Shown here: piece by piece, positions 18,465 through 26,712 of the stretch
How the letters are laid out: each line of letters opens with the position of its first letter
Position numbering within the stretch: position 1 is the stretch's first letter
Assembly (NCBI RefSeq): GCF_005796105.1
Contig: NZ_VAUO01000002.1
Location: forward strand, 806,001 to 870,000
Direction: 5' to 3'
DNA from: Pseudomonas mosselii
GTDB taxonomy: Bacteria; Pseudomonadota; Gammaproteobacteria; Pseudomonadales; Pseudomonadaceae
DNA: 64,000 bases
Program-made: the position numbers and the translations under genes
Notes under the pieces: model-generated
The model's input: the letters and a program-made list of their open reading frames with translations, nothing else
What the model was told of the DNA's origin: nothing
Databases searched by the model: none

Positions 18465-19670
18465 TCAGCGCTTGCCAGTAGACGGCAGGAACACCGCCAG
18501 CAGCCCGAACAACGGCAGGTACGAACACACGCCATACACGTATTCGATGCCGCGCAGATCAGCCACATACCCCAGCAGCGCCGCGCCGATCCCGCCGAAG
18601 CCGAACATCAGGCCGAAGAAGATCCCGGCGATCATCCCCACGTTGCCCGGCACCAGTTCCTGGGCATACACCACGATGGCCGAGAACGCCGAGGCCAGGA
18701 TGAAACCGATCACCAGGCTCAGCACGGTGGTCCAGAACAGGTCGGCATACGGCAGCGCCAGGGTGAACGGCGCCACACCAAGAATCGAGAACCAGATCAC
18801 CGCCTTGCGCCCGATGCGATCACCAATCGGCCCGCCGAAGAAGGTGCCGGCGGCCACTGCGCCGAGGAACAGGAACAGGTGCAGTTGCGAACTGGCCACC
18901 GAAAGCTGGAACTTCTCGATCAGGTAAAAGGTGAAGTAGCTGGTGAAACTGGCCATATAAAAGTACTTGGAGAACACCAGCAGGCCCAACACCACCAGCG
19001 CCAACTTGACGCGCCGTGGCGAGATGCCGTGGCTCGCCTGCACTGCCTTGCGCGCCTTGGCCTGGTTGAGATGCTCGATGTACCAGCGACGCAGCATCAA
19101 GGTCACGCCGAAGAAGAACAGCGCCGCTAGGCCGAACCACGCCACGTGGGTCTGGCCGAACGGAATGACGATGGCTGCGGCCAGCAACGGGCCAAACGCG
19201 GAACCTGCGTTCCCACCCACCTGGAAGGTCGACTGGGCCAGACCGAAGCGCCCACCCGACGCAAGCCGCGCGATGCGCGAGGTTTCCGGGTGGAAGGTCG
19301 ACGAACCGATGCCCACCAGCGCCGAGGCCAGCAGAATCATCGGGAAGCTGCCGACGAATGCCAGCATCACGATCCCCACCAGGGTGCACAGGGTACCCAG
19401 TGGCAGCAAGTTGGGCGTTGGACGCTTGTCAGTGAAAAGCCCCACCCACGGCTGCAGCAGCGAGGCGGTGACCTGAAACGTCAGGGTGATCAGGCCGATC
19501 TGGGTGAAGCTCAGGTCGTAGTTGGCCTTGAGCATCGGATAGATCGCCGGGAGCACCGACTGGATCAGGTCGTTGATCAGGTGCGCCAGGGCGCAGAAGG
19601 TGATGATGCGCATCACCAGCGGGCTGGCCGAGGAACTGCCGGGGAGGGTCGAGGTACTGCTGTTAGCCAT
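18465..19670 (-). CDS. fsr: MFS exporter, fosmidomycin-resistance (Fsr) type
   Basis: This 401-residue membrane protein has about twelve transmembrane helices. The pattern CALAHLINDLIQSVLPAIYP, FQVTASLLQPWVGLFTDKRP and STFHPETSRIARLASGGRFG is characteristic of Fsr-type efflux proteins, in which a PE-S-R loop replaces the standard MFS motif. Fsr exports fosmidomycin in E. coli; natural substrates are uncertain. It is monocistronic, followed by a REP unit and divergent from the orphan fecR-like gene. Confidence 0.88.
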   Translation of the reverse strand: MANSSTSTLPGSSSASPLVMRIITFCALAHLINDLIQSVLPAIYPMLKANYDLSFTQIGLITLTFQVTASLLQPWVGLFTDKRPTPNLLPLGTLCTLVGIVMLAFVGSFPMILLASALVGIGSSTFHPETSRIARLASGGRFGLAQSTFQVGGNAGSAFGPLLAAAIVIPFGQTHVAWFGLAALFFFGVTLMLRRWYIEHLNQAKARKAVQASHGISPRRVKLALVVLGLLVFSKYFYMASFTSYFTFYLIEKFQLSVASSQLHLFLFLGAVAAGTFFGGPIGDRIGRKAVIWFSILGVAPFTLALPYADLFWTTVLSLVIGFILASAFSAIVVYAQELVPGNVGMIAGIFFGLMFGFGGIGAALLGYVADLRGIEYVYGVCSYLPLFGLLAVFLPSTGKR

Positions 19671-19864
19671 GGGCTAGGAGTCCGTGCGCAGGTTGGGATC
19701 CGATTATCCTGAAACGAATAGATACGAAGCTACCTTTTTATTCCCCCGCCGACCTTCCATCCGACACGCACTTGTAAATGGTTCTCAATATATTTAGCAT
19801 CCTCTGTCTATTCCCCCTGTGAACGCTGGGCCTACCCGCCCCGACCTTGCGAGCAGCCCGATCC

Positions 19865-20794
19865 ATGAGCCCGATGCCCGCCTTGCAGCAGCCCGACCCC
19901 GAGCAGGAAGCCCTGGACTGGTTCTCGCGCCTACGCCAACCCGGTTGCAGCGAGGCCGTGCGCCAAGCCTTCGGCCATTGGTGTCAGGACCCGCTGAACG
20001 CACACGCTTATGCCCAGCTCGAAGCTTACTGGCAACAGGTACAGGCCCCTGCTGCCCGGCCGCGCCCGCGGATCACCGCACTGCGCCGCAGCCGTGTCGG
20101 ACTGTGGTTGGGTGCCGCCTTCCTGGCACTGTTGGCGGGGCTGGCCTCACTTTACTGGCCCATGCTGCAGCGCCTGAGCTGCGAGCTGCACACCGACAGC
20201 GGCGAACGCCGTAGCGTGCGCCTGGCCGATGGCTCCACCCTGCACCTGGACAGTGCCAGCGCCATGAACGTCGACCTGCGTGGACGTACCCGTCTGCTGC
20301 ACCTGATACAAGGTCAGGTGTACGTGGAAGTGATGCTCGACGGCCGGGCCATGGACGTGCAAGTGGACGACGCGCGCATCCAGGTATTCGGTACGCGGCT
20401 GCAAATTGCCCGCTACCGCGACCACGATGAACTGGTGGTGCTCGCCGGCAAGGCGTCGGTATCCCTGGGCGGCGACCAGCGTATGGTCAATGCCGGCGAG
20501 CGGGTGACCTTCACCGACATGCGTATCAACGCCACGCAAAAGATCGATGCCGGAGCCGCCGATGCGTGGCGGCGCGGCCAGCTGGTCGCCCGCGACATGC
20601 CGCTAGGTCAAGTGCTGGAGCGCCTGGCGGGCTACCACGGTCAGCGGGTGTGGCTGCTCGATGAGCACAGCGCGGCCCGGCGCATCAACGGCAATTTCAC
20701 GTTGGATAACCCGGCCCAGAGCCTGGCGCGGCTGGCCAGCGAACAACATCTGCGCCTGCAAGGCGTACTTGGCCACTGGCTGGTCGCTTACTGA
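19865..20794 (+). CDS. orphan FecR-like regulator
   Basis: This 309-residue protein has an N-terminal DUF4880-like domain (ALDWFSRLRQPGCSEAVRQA), a membrane helix (LWLGAAFLALLAGLASLYW), the FecR periplasmic domain (RSVRLADGSTLHLDSASAMN, LIQGQVYVEV) and an STN-like C-terminus (RINGNFTLDNPAQSLARLA). I used the ATG at 19865; a TTG at 19847 is an alternative. No sigma factor gene is adjacent, and the only FecI-like gene in the window, 4 kb away, already has its own FecR. It may control a distant sigma factor or be the remnant of a broken signalling operon. Confidence 0.85.
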   Translation: MSPMPALQQPDPEQEALDWFSRLRQPGCSEAVRQAFGHWCQDPLNAHAYAQLEAYWQQVQAPAARPRPRITALRRSRVGLWLGAAFLALLAGLASLYWPMLQRLSCELHTDSGERRSVRLADGSTLHLDSASAMNVDLRGRTRLLHLIQGQVYVEVMLDGRAMDVQVDDARIQVFGTRLQIARYRDHDELVVLAGKASVSLGGDQRMVNAGERVTFTDMRINATQKIDAGAADAWRRGQLVARDMPLGQVLERLAGYHGQRVWLLDEHSAARRINGNFTLDNPAQSLARLASEQHLRLQGVLGHWLVAY

Positions 20795-20849
20795 CGTGGG
20801 CTGCCCGGCTAAGTTTTTGAAAGGTTGGAAATTTTTTTTGGAATGAGTG

Positions 20850-20878
20850 TTGACAGCTTAGCGTTTCGAGCTAATAAT
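20850..20878 (+). promoter_or_regulatory. sigma-70 promoter of tRNA-Met
   Basis: A consensus -35 (TTGACA, 20850-20855) is followed 16-17 bases later by an AT-rich -10 (TAATAAT, 20872-20878), 12 bases before the tRNA. This is the clearest vegetative promoter in the window. Confidence 0.8.
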
Positions 20879-20890
20879 GCGCGCCAAGTT

Positions 20891-20967
20891 GGCTACATAG
20901 CTCAGTTGGTTAGAGCATAGCATTCATAATGCTGGGGTCCGGGGTTCAAGTCCCTGTGTAGCCACCA
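20891..20967 (+). tRNA. tRNA-Met (elongator, anticodon CAT)
   Basis: This 77-base cloverleaf has acceptor stem GGCTACA (20891-20897) with TGTAGCC (20957-20963), discriminator A and an encoded CCA. The anticodon CAT is at 20925-20927. The first base pair is a normal G-C, unlike initiator tRNA, so it reads as elongator Met; a tRNA-Ile2 with lysidine-modified CAT is less likely from the body sequence. Confidence 0.93.
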
Positions 20968-20972
20968 ATTTC

Positions 20973-21005
20973 AAAAGGGCTTATCGAAAGATAAGCCCTT
21001 TTTAT
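20973..21005 (+). terminator. rho-independent terminator of tRNA-Met
   Basis: The stem AAAGGGCTTATC, a short loop and GATAAGCCCTTT is followed by a T-rich run, starting 6 bases after the tRNA CCA end. Confidence 0.92.
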
Positions 21006-21022
21006 TTGTGCGCGTGAAAGTC

Positions 21023-21128
21023 CTAGCGTCCTGTCTCGGAAATACGTTCGTTTTTGGCGAGTGGCTTGGGTGTTCGGCCAAGGCGCTGCCAAAAGTGAGC
21101 CGCTTATTTCCGAGACAGGGCACTAGCG
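21023..21128. repeat. inverted-repeat element with flanking direct repeats (MITE-like)
   Basis: Perfect 15-base inverted arms, CCTGTCTCGGAAATA (21030-21044) and TATTTCCGAGACAGG (21105-21119), enclose nested complementary pieces (TTTTGGC with GCCAAAA; CTTGG with CCAAG). The direct repeat CTAGCG occurs outside each end (21023-21028 and 21123-21128); the right copy contains the stop codon of the LysE-type gene. It could be a non-autonomous mobile element or a long hairpin RNA. No transposase is encoded. Confidence 0.55.
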
Positions 21129-21740
21129 CACCCCCGCCACTGCGACGGCCACCCCCAGCCCGATCAAGGCCGCACCGATCACCCGATCCACCAGCACCTG
21201 GCGCTCGATCATCGCGCGGCGCAGCGCACCGCTCGAAAAGAACACCGCTACCAGACTGAACCACAACCAGTGGGCCAGCGACATGAATGCGCCGTAGGCA
21301 AAGTTCAGCGCCAGCGCACTGCCCGGCTGCACCACCTGGGTATAGGCACTGACCACGAAGAGCATGGTCTTGGGGTTCAAGGCATTGGTCAGAAATCCGC
21401 TGCGCAAGGCTTGGACGAGGCTTGCGTACTCCCCCTGGGACTGCCCCTGCAGGCTGATCCGGGTGGTGTTGGTCAGCGACTTGTAGCCCAGGTAGATCAG
21501 ATAACCCGCCCCCAGCACTTTCATACCCAGAAACAAGGCCGGGCTCTGGCGGATGATCAAGGCGATGCCCAGTACCGTGTACAGCACATGCACCTGCACG
21601 CCCAGGGCGATGCCCACGGCGGCAGCCAGCCCGGCCTTGCGTCCCTGGGCGTAGCTGCTTCGAGTGACCATGGCGAAATCGGCGCCGGGGCTGATGACCG
21701 CCAGCAGGGTGAACAGGGCAACTGCGATGAGTTCGTGCAC
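21123..21740 (-). CDS. LysE-family amino-acid exporter
   Basis: This 205-residue membrane protein has six hydrophobic segments, with the LysE/RhtB signature SPGADFAMVTRSSYAQGRKAG near the N-terminus and GAGYLIYLGYKSL. These proteins export amino acids or derivatives. I chose the GTG at 21740 because AGGAA lies 7-8 bases upstream and the protein then starts VHELIAVALF as in the family; a longer frame to 21824 adds a non-hydrophobic leader. It is divergent from a LysR regulator that probably controls it. Its stop codon lies in the edge of an inverted-repeat element. Confidence 0.9.
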   Translation of the reverse strand: MHELIAVALFTLLAVISPGADFAMVTRSSYAQGRKAGLAAAVGIALGVQVHVLYTVLGIALIIRQSPALFLGMKVLGAGYLIYLGYKSLTNTTRISLQGQSQGEYASLVQALRSGFLTNALNPKTMLFVVSAYTQVVQPGSALALNFAYGAFMSLAHWLWFSLVAVFFSSGALRRAMIERQVLVDRVIGAALIGLGVAVAVAGVR

Positions 21741-21869
21741 AGCGAATATTCCTCGATGAAAACTGACTGAAGTGAAAGTATCGAGGCCAGCGCTGCCAGG
21801 AAAAATCGATTTATAGTCGCGCAAACCTGCTAGTTTTACTCACACATACCCCCGCCACTGCGCCCGCTC

Positions 21870-22763
21870 ATGATCAAACTGCCGCCACTTGCCACACTGC
21901 GCTACTTCGACCTGGCCGCCCGCCTCGAAAGCTTCGTACGCGCCGCCGAACAACTGCACGTCACCCACGGCGCGGTCAGCCGTCAGGTTCGTCTGCTTGA
22001 AGAGGACCTCGGCGTGGCGCTGTTCGAGCGGCGCAACCGCGCCGTGCACCTGACCCGCGCCGGTCGCGACTTGCACGACACCACACGGGCGATCTTCGAG
22101 CAACTCGAAGACAGCGTGCAGCGCCTGCGCCAGCCACCTCACGACAACGTGCTGGTACTCTCCTGCGAGCCAACCATCGCGATGCGCTGGCTGATACCGC
22201 GCCTGCCACGCTTTCACGCCGCCCACCCGGACGTGCAATTGCACTTGGTCGCCGCAGGTGGCCCGGTGGACTTCGCCCGTGGAGGCATCGACCTGGCGCT
22301 GCGCCGCGATGACTTCGAGTGGGACCGCCAGTTGCACAGCCTGAAGATCTGCGATGAATGGATCGGCCCGGTGCGTACGCCAGGCGCCACCGGCGAGCGC
22401 CTGCTGCACAGCACCACCCGCCCCAGTGCCTGGGCCACCTGGCAACGCCTGGGCGGGCAAACCCCAAGCTATCCATCACGTAGCGACTTCGAGCACTTCT
22501 ACCTGTCGATCCAGGCGGCCAGCGCCGGGCTTGGCCTGGCCATGGCCTCGGCGCTGATGGTCAGCGACGAGTTGCACAGCACTCAGCTAGAAGCACCGTT
22601 CGGATTTCTGCGCGACGGCTCCAGCTACCACCTGCTCAGCCCTCAGCCACTGCACGACAACGGCAAGCGTCAACGCTTCGCCGACTGGGTCACCAACGAA
22701 TGCCAGGTATGCCTGACTCAGCTGGGCCTGGGGCAAAACGTCGCGCCGCCCCATGTGCGATAG
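21870..22763 (+). CDS. LysR-family transcriptional regulator (GcvA-like)
   Basis: This 297-residue regulator has an N-terminal winged HTH (FVRAAEQLHVTHGAVSRQ, LLEEDLGVALFERRNRAV) and a LysR substrate-binding domain with the GcvA-type pattern (LVLSCEPTIAMRWLIPRL, IDLALRRDDFEW). It is transcribed divergently from the LysE exporter across about 130 bases that should hold its operator, so it is the likely regulator. Its 3' end overlaps the convergent peptidase gene by 46 bases. Confidence 0.9.
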   Translation: MIKLPPLATLRYFDLAARLESFVRAAEQLHVTHGAVSRQVRLLEEDLGVALFERRNRAVHLTRAGRDLHDTTRAIFEQLEDSVQRLRQPPHDNVLVLSCEPTIAMRWLIPRLPRFHAAHPDVQLHLVAAGGPVDFARGGIDLALRRDDFEWDRQLHSLKICDEWIGPVRTPGATGERLLHSTTRPSAWATWQRLGGQTPSYPSRSDFEHFYLSIQAASAGLGLAMASALMVSDELHSTQLEAPFGFLRDGSSYHLLSPQPLHDNGKRQRFADWVTNECQVCLTQLGLGQNVAPPHVR

Positions 22764-23287
22764 CCTGCCGTATCGATATGAATCCGCCCTGACGGATATC
22801 GCCCCAGCCCCATGTTCCACGCCTGCCCGTGCCGCTGCCAGAACTGGCATAGCCGCGTGGCGTCTGCCCCTGGCGCCAGCAACAGGTCGACGGCGAACGC
22901 GCGCAGATGCGCGCTGCCCGGCACCCCGCCCGCACAGCGATTGAGCGGCCCGTCACGGTAAGCCGAGACCACCTCGTACTCGCGTAAGACGCCTTGCTCA
23001 CCGAGCACTTTCAACAACGCTACGGTCGAGCGGACTGCCGGCCATTGGCTGGCCGGCGGCACTGCGAAGGGCTCGGCGCGGCACTTGCGCCAATCCGACG
23101 CCGAGCGCAGCAGTTGATGGATCGGCACCACGCCGTACAGCCGCGCCTGCACCAGCATCTGGCGAAACGCACCGGTTTCATGATCCCCGGCCCACGCGGC
23201 GAAGCGCCGTAGATCACGCTCGTCAGCCTGGGCCGAGAGCGCCCCGGCCAAGCCGATGGCCAGTAGCCATGCCTTGGCACTTTTCAT
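22718..23287 (-). CDS. secreted M15-family-like peptidase (D,D- or D,L-carboxypeptidase fold)
   Basis: This 189-residue protein has an N-terminal signal peptide (WLLAIGLAGALSAQA). The zinc site typical of M15-type peptidases is visible: His127 and Asp134 in GSAHLRAFAVDLLL, and His170 in GRIHIDT. Such enzymes trim peptidoglycan peptides in the periplasm, but the exact bond cut cannot be read. The N-terminal half (WAGDHETGAFRQML to LLRSASDWRKC) is less conserved. Its end overlaps the LysR gene tail-to-tail. Confidence 0.78.
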   Translation of the reverse strand: MKSAKAWLLAIGLAGALSAQADERDLRRFAAWAGDHETGAFRQMLVQARLYGVVPIHQLLRSASDWRKCRAEPFAVPPASQWPAVRSTVALLKVLGEQGVLREYEVVSAYRDGPLNRCAGGVPGSAHLRAFAVDLLLAPGADATRLCQFWQRHGQAWNMGLGRYPSGRIHIDTAGYRTWGGATFCPRPS

Positions 23288-23352
23288 TCGACCACCTCTT
23301 CATCCACCATAGGTCGCCCGCCGTTCTGGCGGCCACACACAAGGAGTTAAGC

Positions 23353-24513
23353 ATGCACAAGATTGCAGCAACCGGCCTGGCCGCCCTCGCCTTCAGCAGC
23401 CTGGCCTGCGCCGATGCGCAGATCGACCTCGGTGACGCGCAGCGCGTCACTCGCCTGTTCGCCTTCCCCAACAACTGCCACGTGATCTGCTACCGGGCCT
23501 GGACGCTGGAGCAGACCGTCGAACACTACCTGACCCAGAGCGTGCAGCGCGACGGCTACAGCACCGCCCAGGTCAAGGTCGAGCGTGAACACGACACCCT
23601 GCGGGCGCGCATCAGCGGCGTGCCCGACGGGTACACCGAGCCGCTGCGCAAGCTGCTCGACACTGGCGAGCTGGCCTACCAAGGCGCCAGCAAGCTGAAC
23701 CAGGACGGCAAGTGGTCCTACGACTGGTACCTGTTCCTGCCCCTGGGGATGGCCTTGGAACAACGCCGCAGCATCGAGCTGCTGCACTTCCCACCGGACT
23801 ATTCGCTGACCCGCTATCAGGACTACCTCAAGTCCAATACCACCGATCGCTGGGCCGAGCTACTGACCTTCAACGGCGTTGAGGCGGCCAGCACCCCGGC
23901 CTACCAGACCATCATCGACATCGCCCCCATCGCCGCCCCTGCCAGTGCAGGCAGCACCCTGGAAGGCACCTACGACTACTTCCGCGACTATCAACTGCGC
24001 ATGGTCAAGGAGATGGCCCTCACCCACAACGGTAGGACCGCGCTGCCGATGGTCGCCTTCGGCGCGCCGGTGCGTGCGTGGATCGCACAACAATATGGGC
24101 CGAAGCTGGACGTGCTCGGCCTGGTATCGATCAGCCCTGAAACAGGCGCCGCCCAGGTGCCGGTACTCGGCGCCAACCACCCGAGCGCCATCTGGTACGC
24201 CGCCGACCCGGCAAACAACGGCGGCGATCAGGACAAGGCCGATGCTGCCGGCCTGAAGATGATGGGCCAGGACTTGTCGGCCGCCTGCTGGCAAGCCGGC
24301 ATGGGCCGCAACCCGCAGGCCGACGCCAAGCTGACCCTGCAGGCCTGCACCGGCAAATGGCAGGTGACCCAGAAGAAACAGACCTGCGAGCTGTTCTACC
24401 GCAGCATACGCAAGATGACGCCCGATCAGGCAGCGGCCAAGTGCAATACCGGCGTGGTGACGCGCAGCTTGAGGGACTTGCGCAAACCGGTGGAGATCGA
24501 GCCGAGCATCTGA
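23353..24513 (+). CDS. secreted protein of unknown function
   Basis: This 386-residue protein has a clear signal peptide (KIAATGLAALAFSSLACADA). I do not recognise the family. The mature part has two Cys near the N-terminus (NNCHVICYRAW) and four near the C-terminus, consistent with periplasmic disulfides. It contains WSYDWYLFLPLGMALEQRRS and FRDYQLRMVKEMAL but no catalytic signature I can name. The ATG at 23353 has AAGGAG 7 bases upstream. It is divergent from the M15-type peptidase, and the two could share a cell-envelope role. Confidence 0.7.
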   Translation: MHKIAATGLAALAFSSLACADAQIDLGDAQRVTRLFAFPNNCHVICYRAWTLEQTVEHYLTQSVQRDGYSTAQVKVEREHDTLRARISGVPDGYTEPLRKLLDTGELAYQGASKLNQDGKWSYDWYLFLPLGMALEQRRSIELLHFPPDYSLTRYQDYLKSNTTDRWAELLTFNGVEAASTPAYQTIIDIAPIAAPASAGSTLEGTYDYFRDYQLRMVKEMALTHNGRTALPMVAFGAPVRAWIAQQYGPKLDVLGLVSISPETGAAQVPVLGANHPSAIWYAADPANNGGDQDKADAAGLKMMGQDLSAACWQAGMGRNPQADAKLTLQACTGKWQVTQKKQTCELFYRSIRKMTPDQAAAKCNTGVVTRSLRDLRKPVEIEPSI

Positions 24514-24547
24514 GCATCCCGCTTCCTTGATGCCTGACTCCAACCTC

Positions 24548-24600
24548 TGTGGGGGCGGCCTTGTGGCCCATCGCGACACAACGCTGCGCCCACAGAAACG
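24548..24600. repeat. degenerate REP unit
   Basis: A CTGTGGGGGCGGCCTTGTGG stretch followed by the partial complement CTGCGCCCACAGAAA has the form of a REP unit, between the unknown secreted protein gene and the DUF3077 leader. Confidence 0.45.
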
Positions 24601-24621
24601 CAGGCGTGCCCATGGGCATTG

Positions 24622-24908
24622 CCGAACCTGAAACCAAATGCTTCATGACTGCCGGCCTTGGGAATTACCCTACGCGCGCCAAAGAAGCTTCTCCGTTGTC
24701 GCTAAAGGTTCTCAGGGCTAACTTCCTCGGGTCGTCACCAAATGCCCTACGAAACAGAAGCACCGCTCTCAATGGCTACCGTGCGCGGGAGGCTCATGCC
24801 TGCCGGAGTTGTCTGTTCGCCGGTCTCTCACCCCGCGTTGCGGTTGCCACCCCTTGTCCCGTGAGAGGGACCACGCCAGCGGCCTTTCCCCTGAACAGGA
24901 GAAGCATC
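24622..24908 (+). promoter_or_regulatory. conserved leader of DUF3077 gene, copy B
   Basis: It matches copy A at 10058-10353. The upstream block (24622-24679) shares GAACC, TGCTTCA and GGGAATTACCCTACGCGCGC with identical 12-base internal spacing. The hairpin block has CTCTCAC (24825-24831) and GTGAGAG (24861-24867), 41 bases before the ATG. At the stem base copy B has GGT/ACC where copy A has GGT/ATC, a change that keeps pairing through a G-U. The sequence between these blocks is much more diverged, as expected for functional constraint on the blocks. Confidence 0.6.
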
Positions 24909-25163
24909 ATGAGCAAGCCCGCCCCCGATCCGCACCCTGGCAAACCCAACCGTGATTTTTTCACCATCAACGACGATATGCCCGGCGCAGATGCGCTGGC
25001 CCACGCCATTCAGTTGATGCGTGGGGTCGAGGACACCATCGACGAATACTGTTGCGCCATGGCCGGCGAGCCCGGCCTGGGGATGCTGGTCAACGCCGCG
25101 CACAACGCCCAGATGAGCCGGGCACTGGCCGAACATGCGCTCAAGCGTAGCCGGGCAGATTGA
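24909..25163 (+). CDS. small DUF3077-family protein, copy B
   Basis: This 84-residue paralogue of the protein at 10354-10608 has the core FFTINDDMPGADALAHAIQL, RGVEDTIDEYCCAMAGEPG and MLVNAAHNAQM nearly identical to copy A; the first 15 residues and the last few differ. The ATG at 24909 is preceded by CAGGAG. No signal peptide or membrane helix is seen, and the function is unknown. A longer in-frame extension upstream runs through the conserved leader and is rejected. Confidence 0.82.
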   Translation: MSKPAPDPHPGKPNRDFFTINDDMPGADALAHAIQLMRGVEDTIDEYCCAMAGEPGLGMLVNAAHNAQMSRALAEHALKRSRAD

Positions 25164-25193
25164 ACCGACTGCAAGCGGTTCACGCGACCGCAA

Positions 25194-25649
25194 TCAGTCT
25201 TCGAGCAATGTACAGGCCATCACCAGCGCGTCTTCACGACCACCCGCCAGCGGGTAATAGTCGCGACGTCGGCCGATCTCGTTGAAACCGTAGCGTTCGT
25301 AGAGGCGATACGCCGACTGGTTGCTGGCCCGCACCTCCAGGAAGCACTCACGCCCATTGAGCTGGTAGGCCCGCGCCATCAGGTGCTCGAGCAGGCGCAG
25401 GCCCAGACCGCGGCCCTGACTCTGCGGCTTGACGGTGATGTTGAGCAGGTGCGCTTCATCGATGATCACGTTGATTACACCGTGGCCGACCTGCTGCTGG
25501 CCTTCGAACATCAGCCACACTTCGTAGGACTTCAGGGCATCGGTGAAGATGCCCCGGGTCCAAGGATGGCTGAAGGCTGCATATTCGATTTTAAGCAGGG
25601 CATCCAGATCCGCTTCGGTGGCCGGGCGGAAACTGATCGAGTCACTCAT
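25194..25649 (-). CDS. rimI: ribosomal-protein bS18 alanine N-acetyltransferase RimI
   Basis: This 151-residue GNAT acetyltransferase transfers acetyl from acetyl-CoA to the N-terminus of ribosomal protein S18. The acetyl-CoA loop is in LNITVKPQSQGRGLGLRLLE, followed by ECFLEVRASNQSAYRLYERY and GFNEIGRRRDYY, typical of RimI. The ATG lies inside the end of the upstream gene (8-base overlap), matching the holD-rimI arrangement known from enterobacteria. Confidence 0.94.
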   Translation of the reverse strand: MSDSISFRPATEADLDALLKIEYAAFSHPWTRGIFTDALKSYEVWLMFEGQQQVGHGVINVIIDEAHLLNITVKPQSQGRGLGLRLLEHLMARAYQLNGRECFLEVRASNQSAYRLYERYGFNEIGRRRDYYPLAGGREDALVMACTLLED

Positions 25650-26484
25650 CTACACGCTTCCAGCGCGCCATCAGCTGGCGCATGGCTTTCCAGACGTGGG
25701 CCTTGCGCTGCGGCTCGTCCATCAACAGTTCAAGACCCGGCAGCGCCCAGGCGTCACCCAGCAGGTCGACCTTGAGTTCTTGGTAATAGGCATCCGCATC
25801 GGCCTGGCCGGCAAAACGCACGGCCGGCAGGCCAACCAGCCACAGACAGGTGCAGGGGGCGTCTTCCAGGCGCGCGGCAATGAAGCCTTGCACGAAGTCC
25901 CGCGCTGCCTCCGGCCCCTGGTCCAGGTTGCCGCGCACCAGCAACGGCCAACGCACCGGCTCGCCGACCAACTGCGGCGCATCCGGCAGGCCGGCGGCGC
26001 GCAGCAGGTCCTTGAGCAGCAGGTACGAAGGGTCGCGGCTCTGGAACGGCTGGCCGGTGGCAAGCTCCACCAGTATCAGGCAACTGCCGGCACGCAGCAG
26101 TTGCAGGGCGAAACGCGGCGGCGGCACACGCACCGGACGCGGCGCAGGAGCTTGCTGCTCGGTTTGCACCGGCTTGACCGCAGGTTTCGCCACGCCAGGG
26201 CGAGGCACCTCGATTTTCGGCCGCTCCAGCGTACGCGCCTGGGGCGCTTCAGCAGGCGTCGCAGCCGGAGCCTGCGGGCGCACCTCGAAATCCACATCCT
26301 CGACCGGCGCCACCGGCAGCAGCAGCTCCGGGCGCGAAGGTGCAGCGAATGGCAGTTCGGCACGCGGCAGCCAGTGCACCACTTGCATGGCAGACAGGTA
26401 GGCGCGGCGACGGGATTCGATCAGCAAGGGGTGGATATCCGGGTGGGCGAAATCAGGCGGGCATTCTAACGCCGTTGGCGGCAT
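25642..26484 (-). CDS. holD: probable DNA polymerase III psi subunit (large pseudomonad form)
   Basis: From the ATG at 26484 this is a 280-residue protein. The N-terminal part (ESRRRAYLSAMQVVHWLPRA) resembles the chi/clamp-loader-binding peptide of psi. A long Pro/Ala/Val-rich linker (about residues 60-130) separates it from a C-terminal domain (PRFALQLLRAGSCLILVEL to the end). Automatic annotation often misnames such linkers as TonB-like. The overlap with rimI mirrors the E. coli holD-rimI pair, and I recall that the Pseudomonas psi is a larger, poorly conserved protein at this locus. The function would be to bridge chi and the clamp loader at the replication fork. Confidence 0.7.
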   Translation of the reverse strand: MPPTALECPPDFAHPDIHPLLIESRRRAYLSAMQVVHWLPRAELPFAAPSRPELLLPVAPVEDVDFEVRPQAPAATPAEAPQARTLERPKIEVPRPGVAKPAVKPVQTEQQAPAPRPVRVPPPRFALQLLRAGSCLILVELATGQPFQSRDPSYLLLKDLLRAAGLPDAPQLVGEPVRWPLLVRGNLDQGPEAARDFVQGFIAARLEDAPCTCLWLVGLPAVRFAGQADADAYYQELKVDLLGDAWALPGLELLMDEPQRKAHVWKAMRQLMARWKRVDE

Positions 26485-26712
26485 AGCGCCGCAATGGGGC
26501 GACGGAAATTTATCGGCAACTTCGGCCTCTTCGCGGCAAGCCGGCTGCCACAGGTACCGTACCAGCCGGACGGACGGCGCCACGCCCGCGAAGAGGCCAG
26601 TGAATCCCCCACACAAACCAGGGTAATCCCCCATTACAGACCAAGGGGTGAAATCCTCCCCCTCGGATGCAGTACAATCGCGCCTTTTATTTGGCAACGA
26701 GTCGACCCGCCA

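Noticed and set aside
20891-21128. Phage or island attachment site at tRNA-Met
   Set aside because: No integrase gene follows, no copy of the tRNA 3' end is found downstream, and the neighbouring genes are typical chromosomal ones. The inverted repeat there is better read as a MITE-like element.
25642-26484. TonB-like energy transducer
   Set aside because: The Pro-rich linker resembles TonB, but there is no N-terminal membrane helix and no TonB C-terminal domain; the rimI overlap favours holD.
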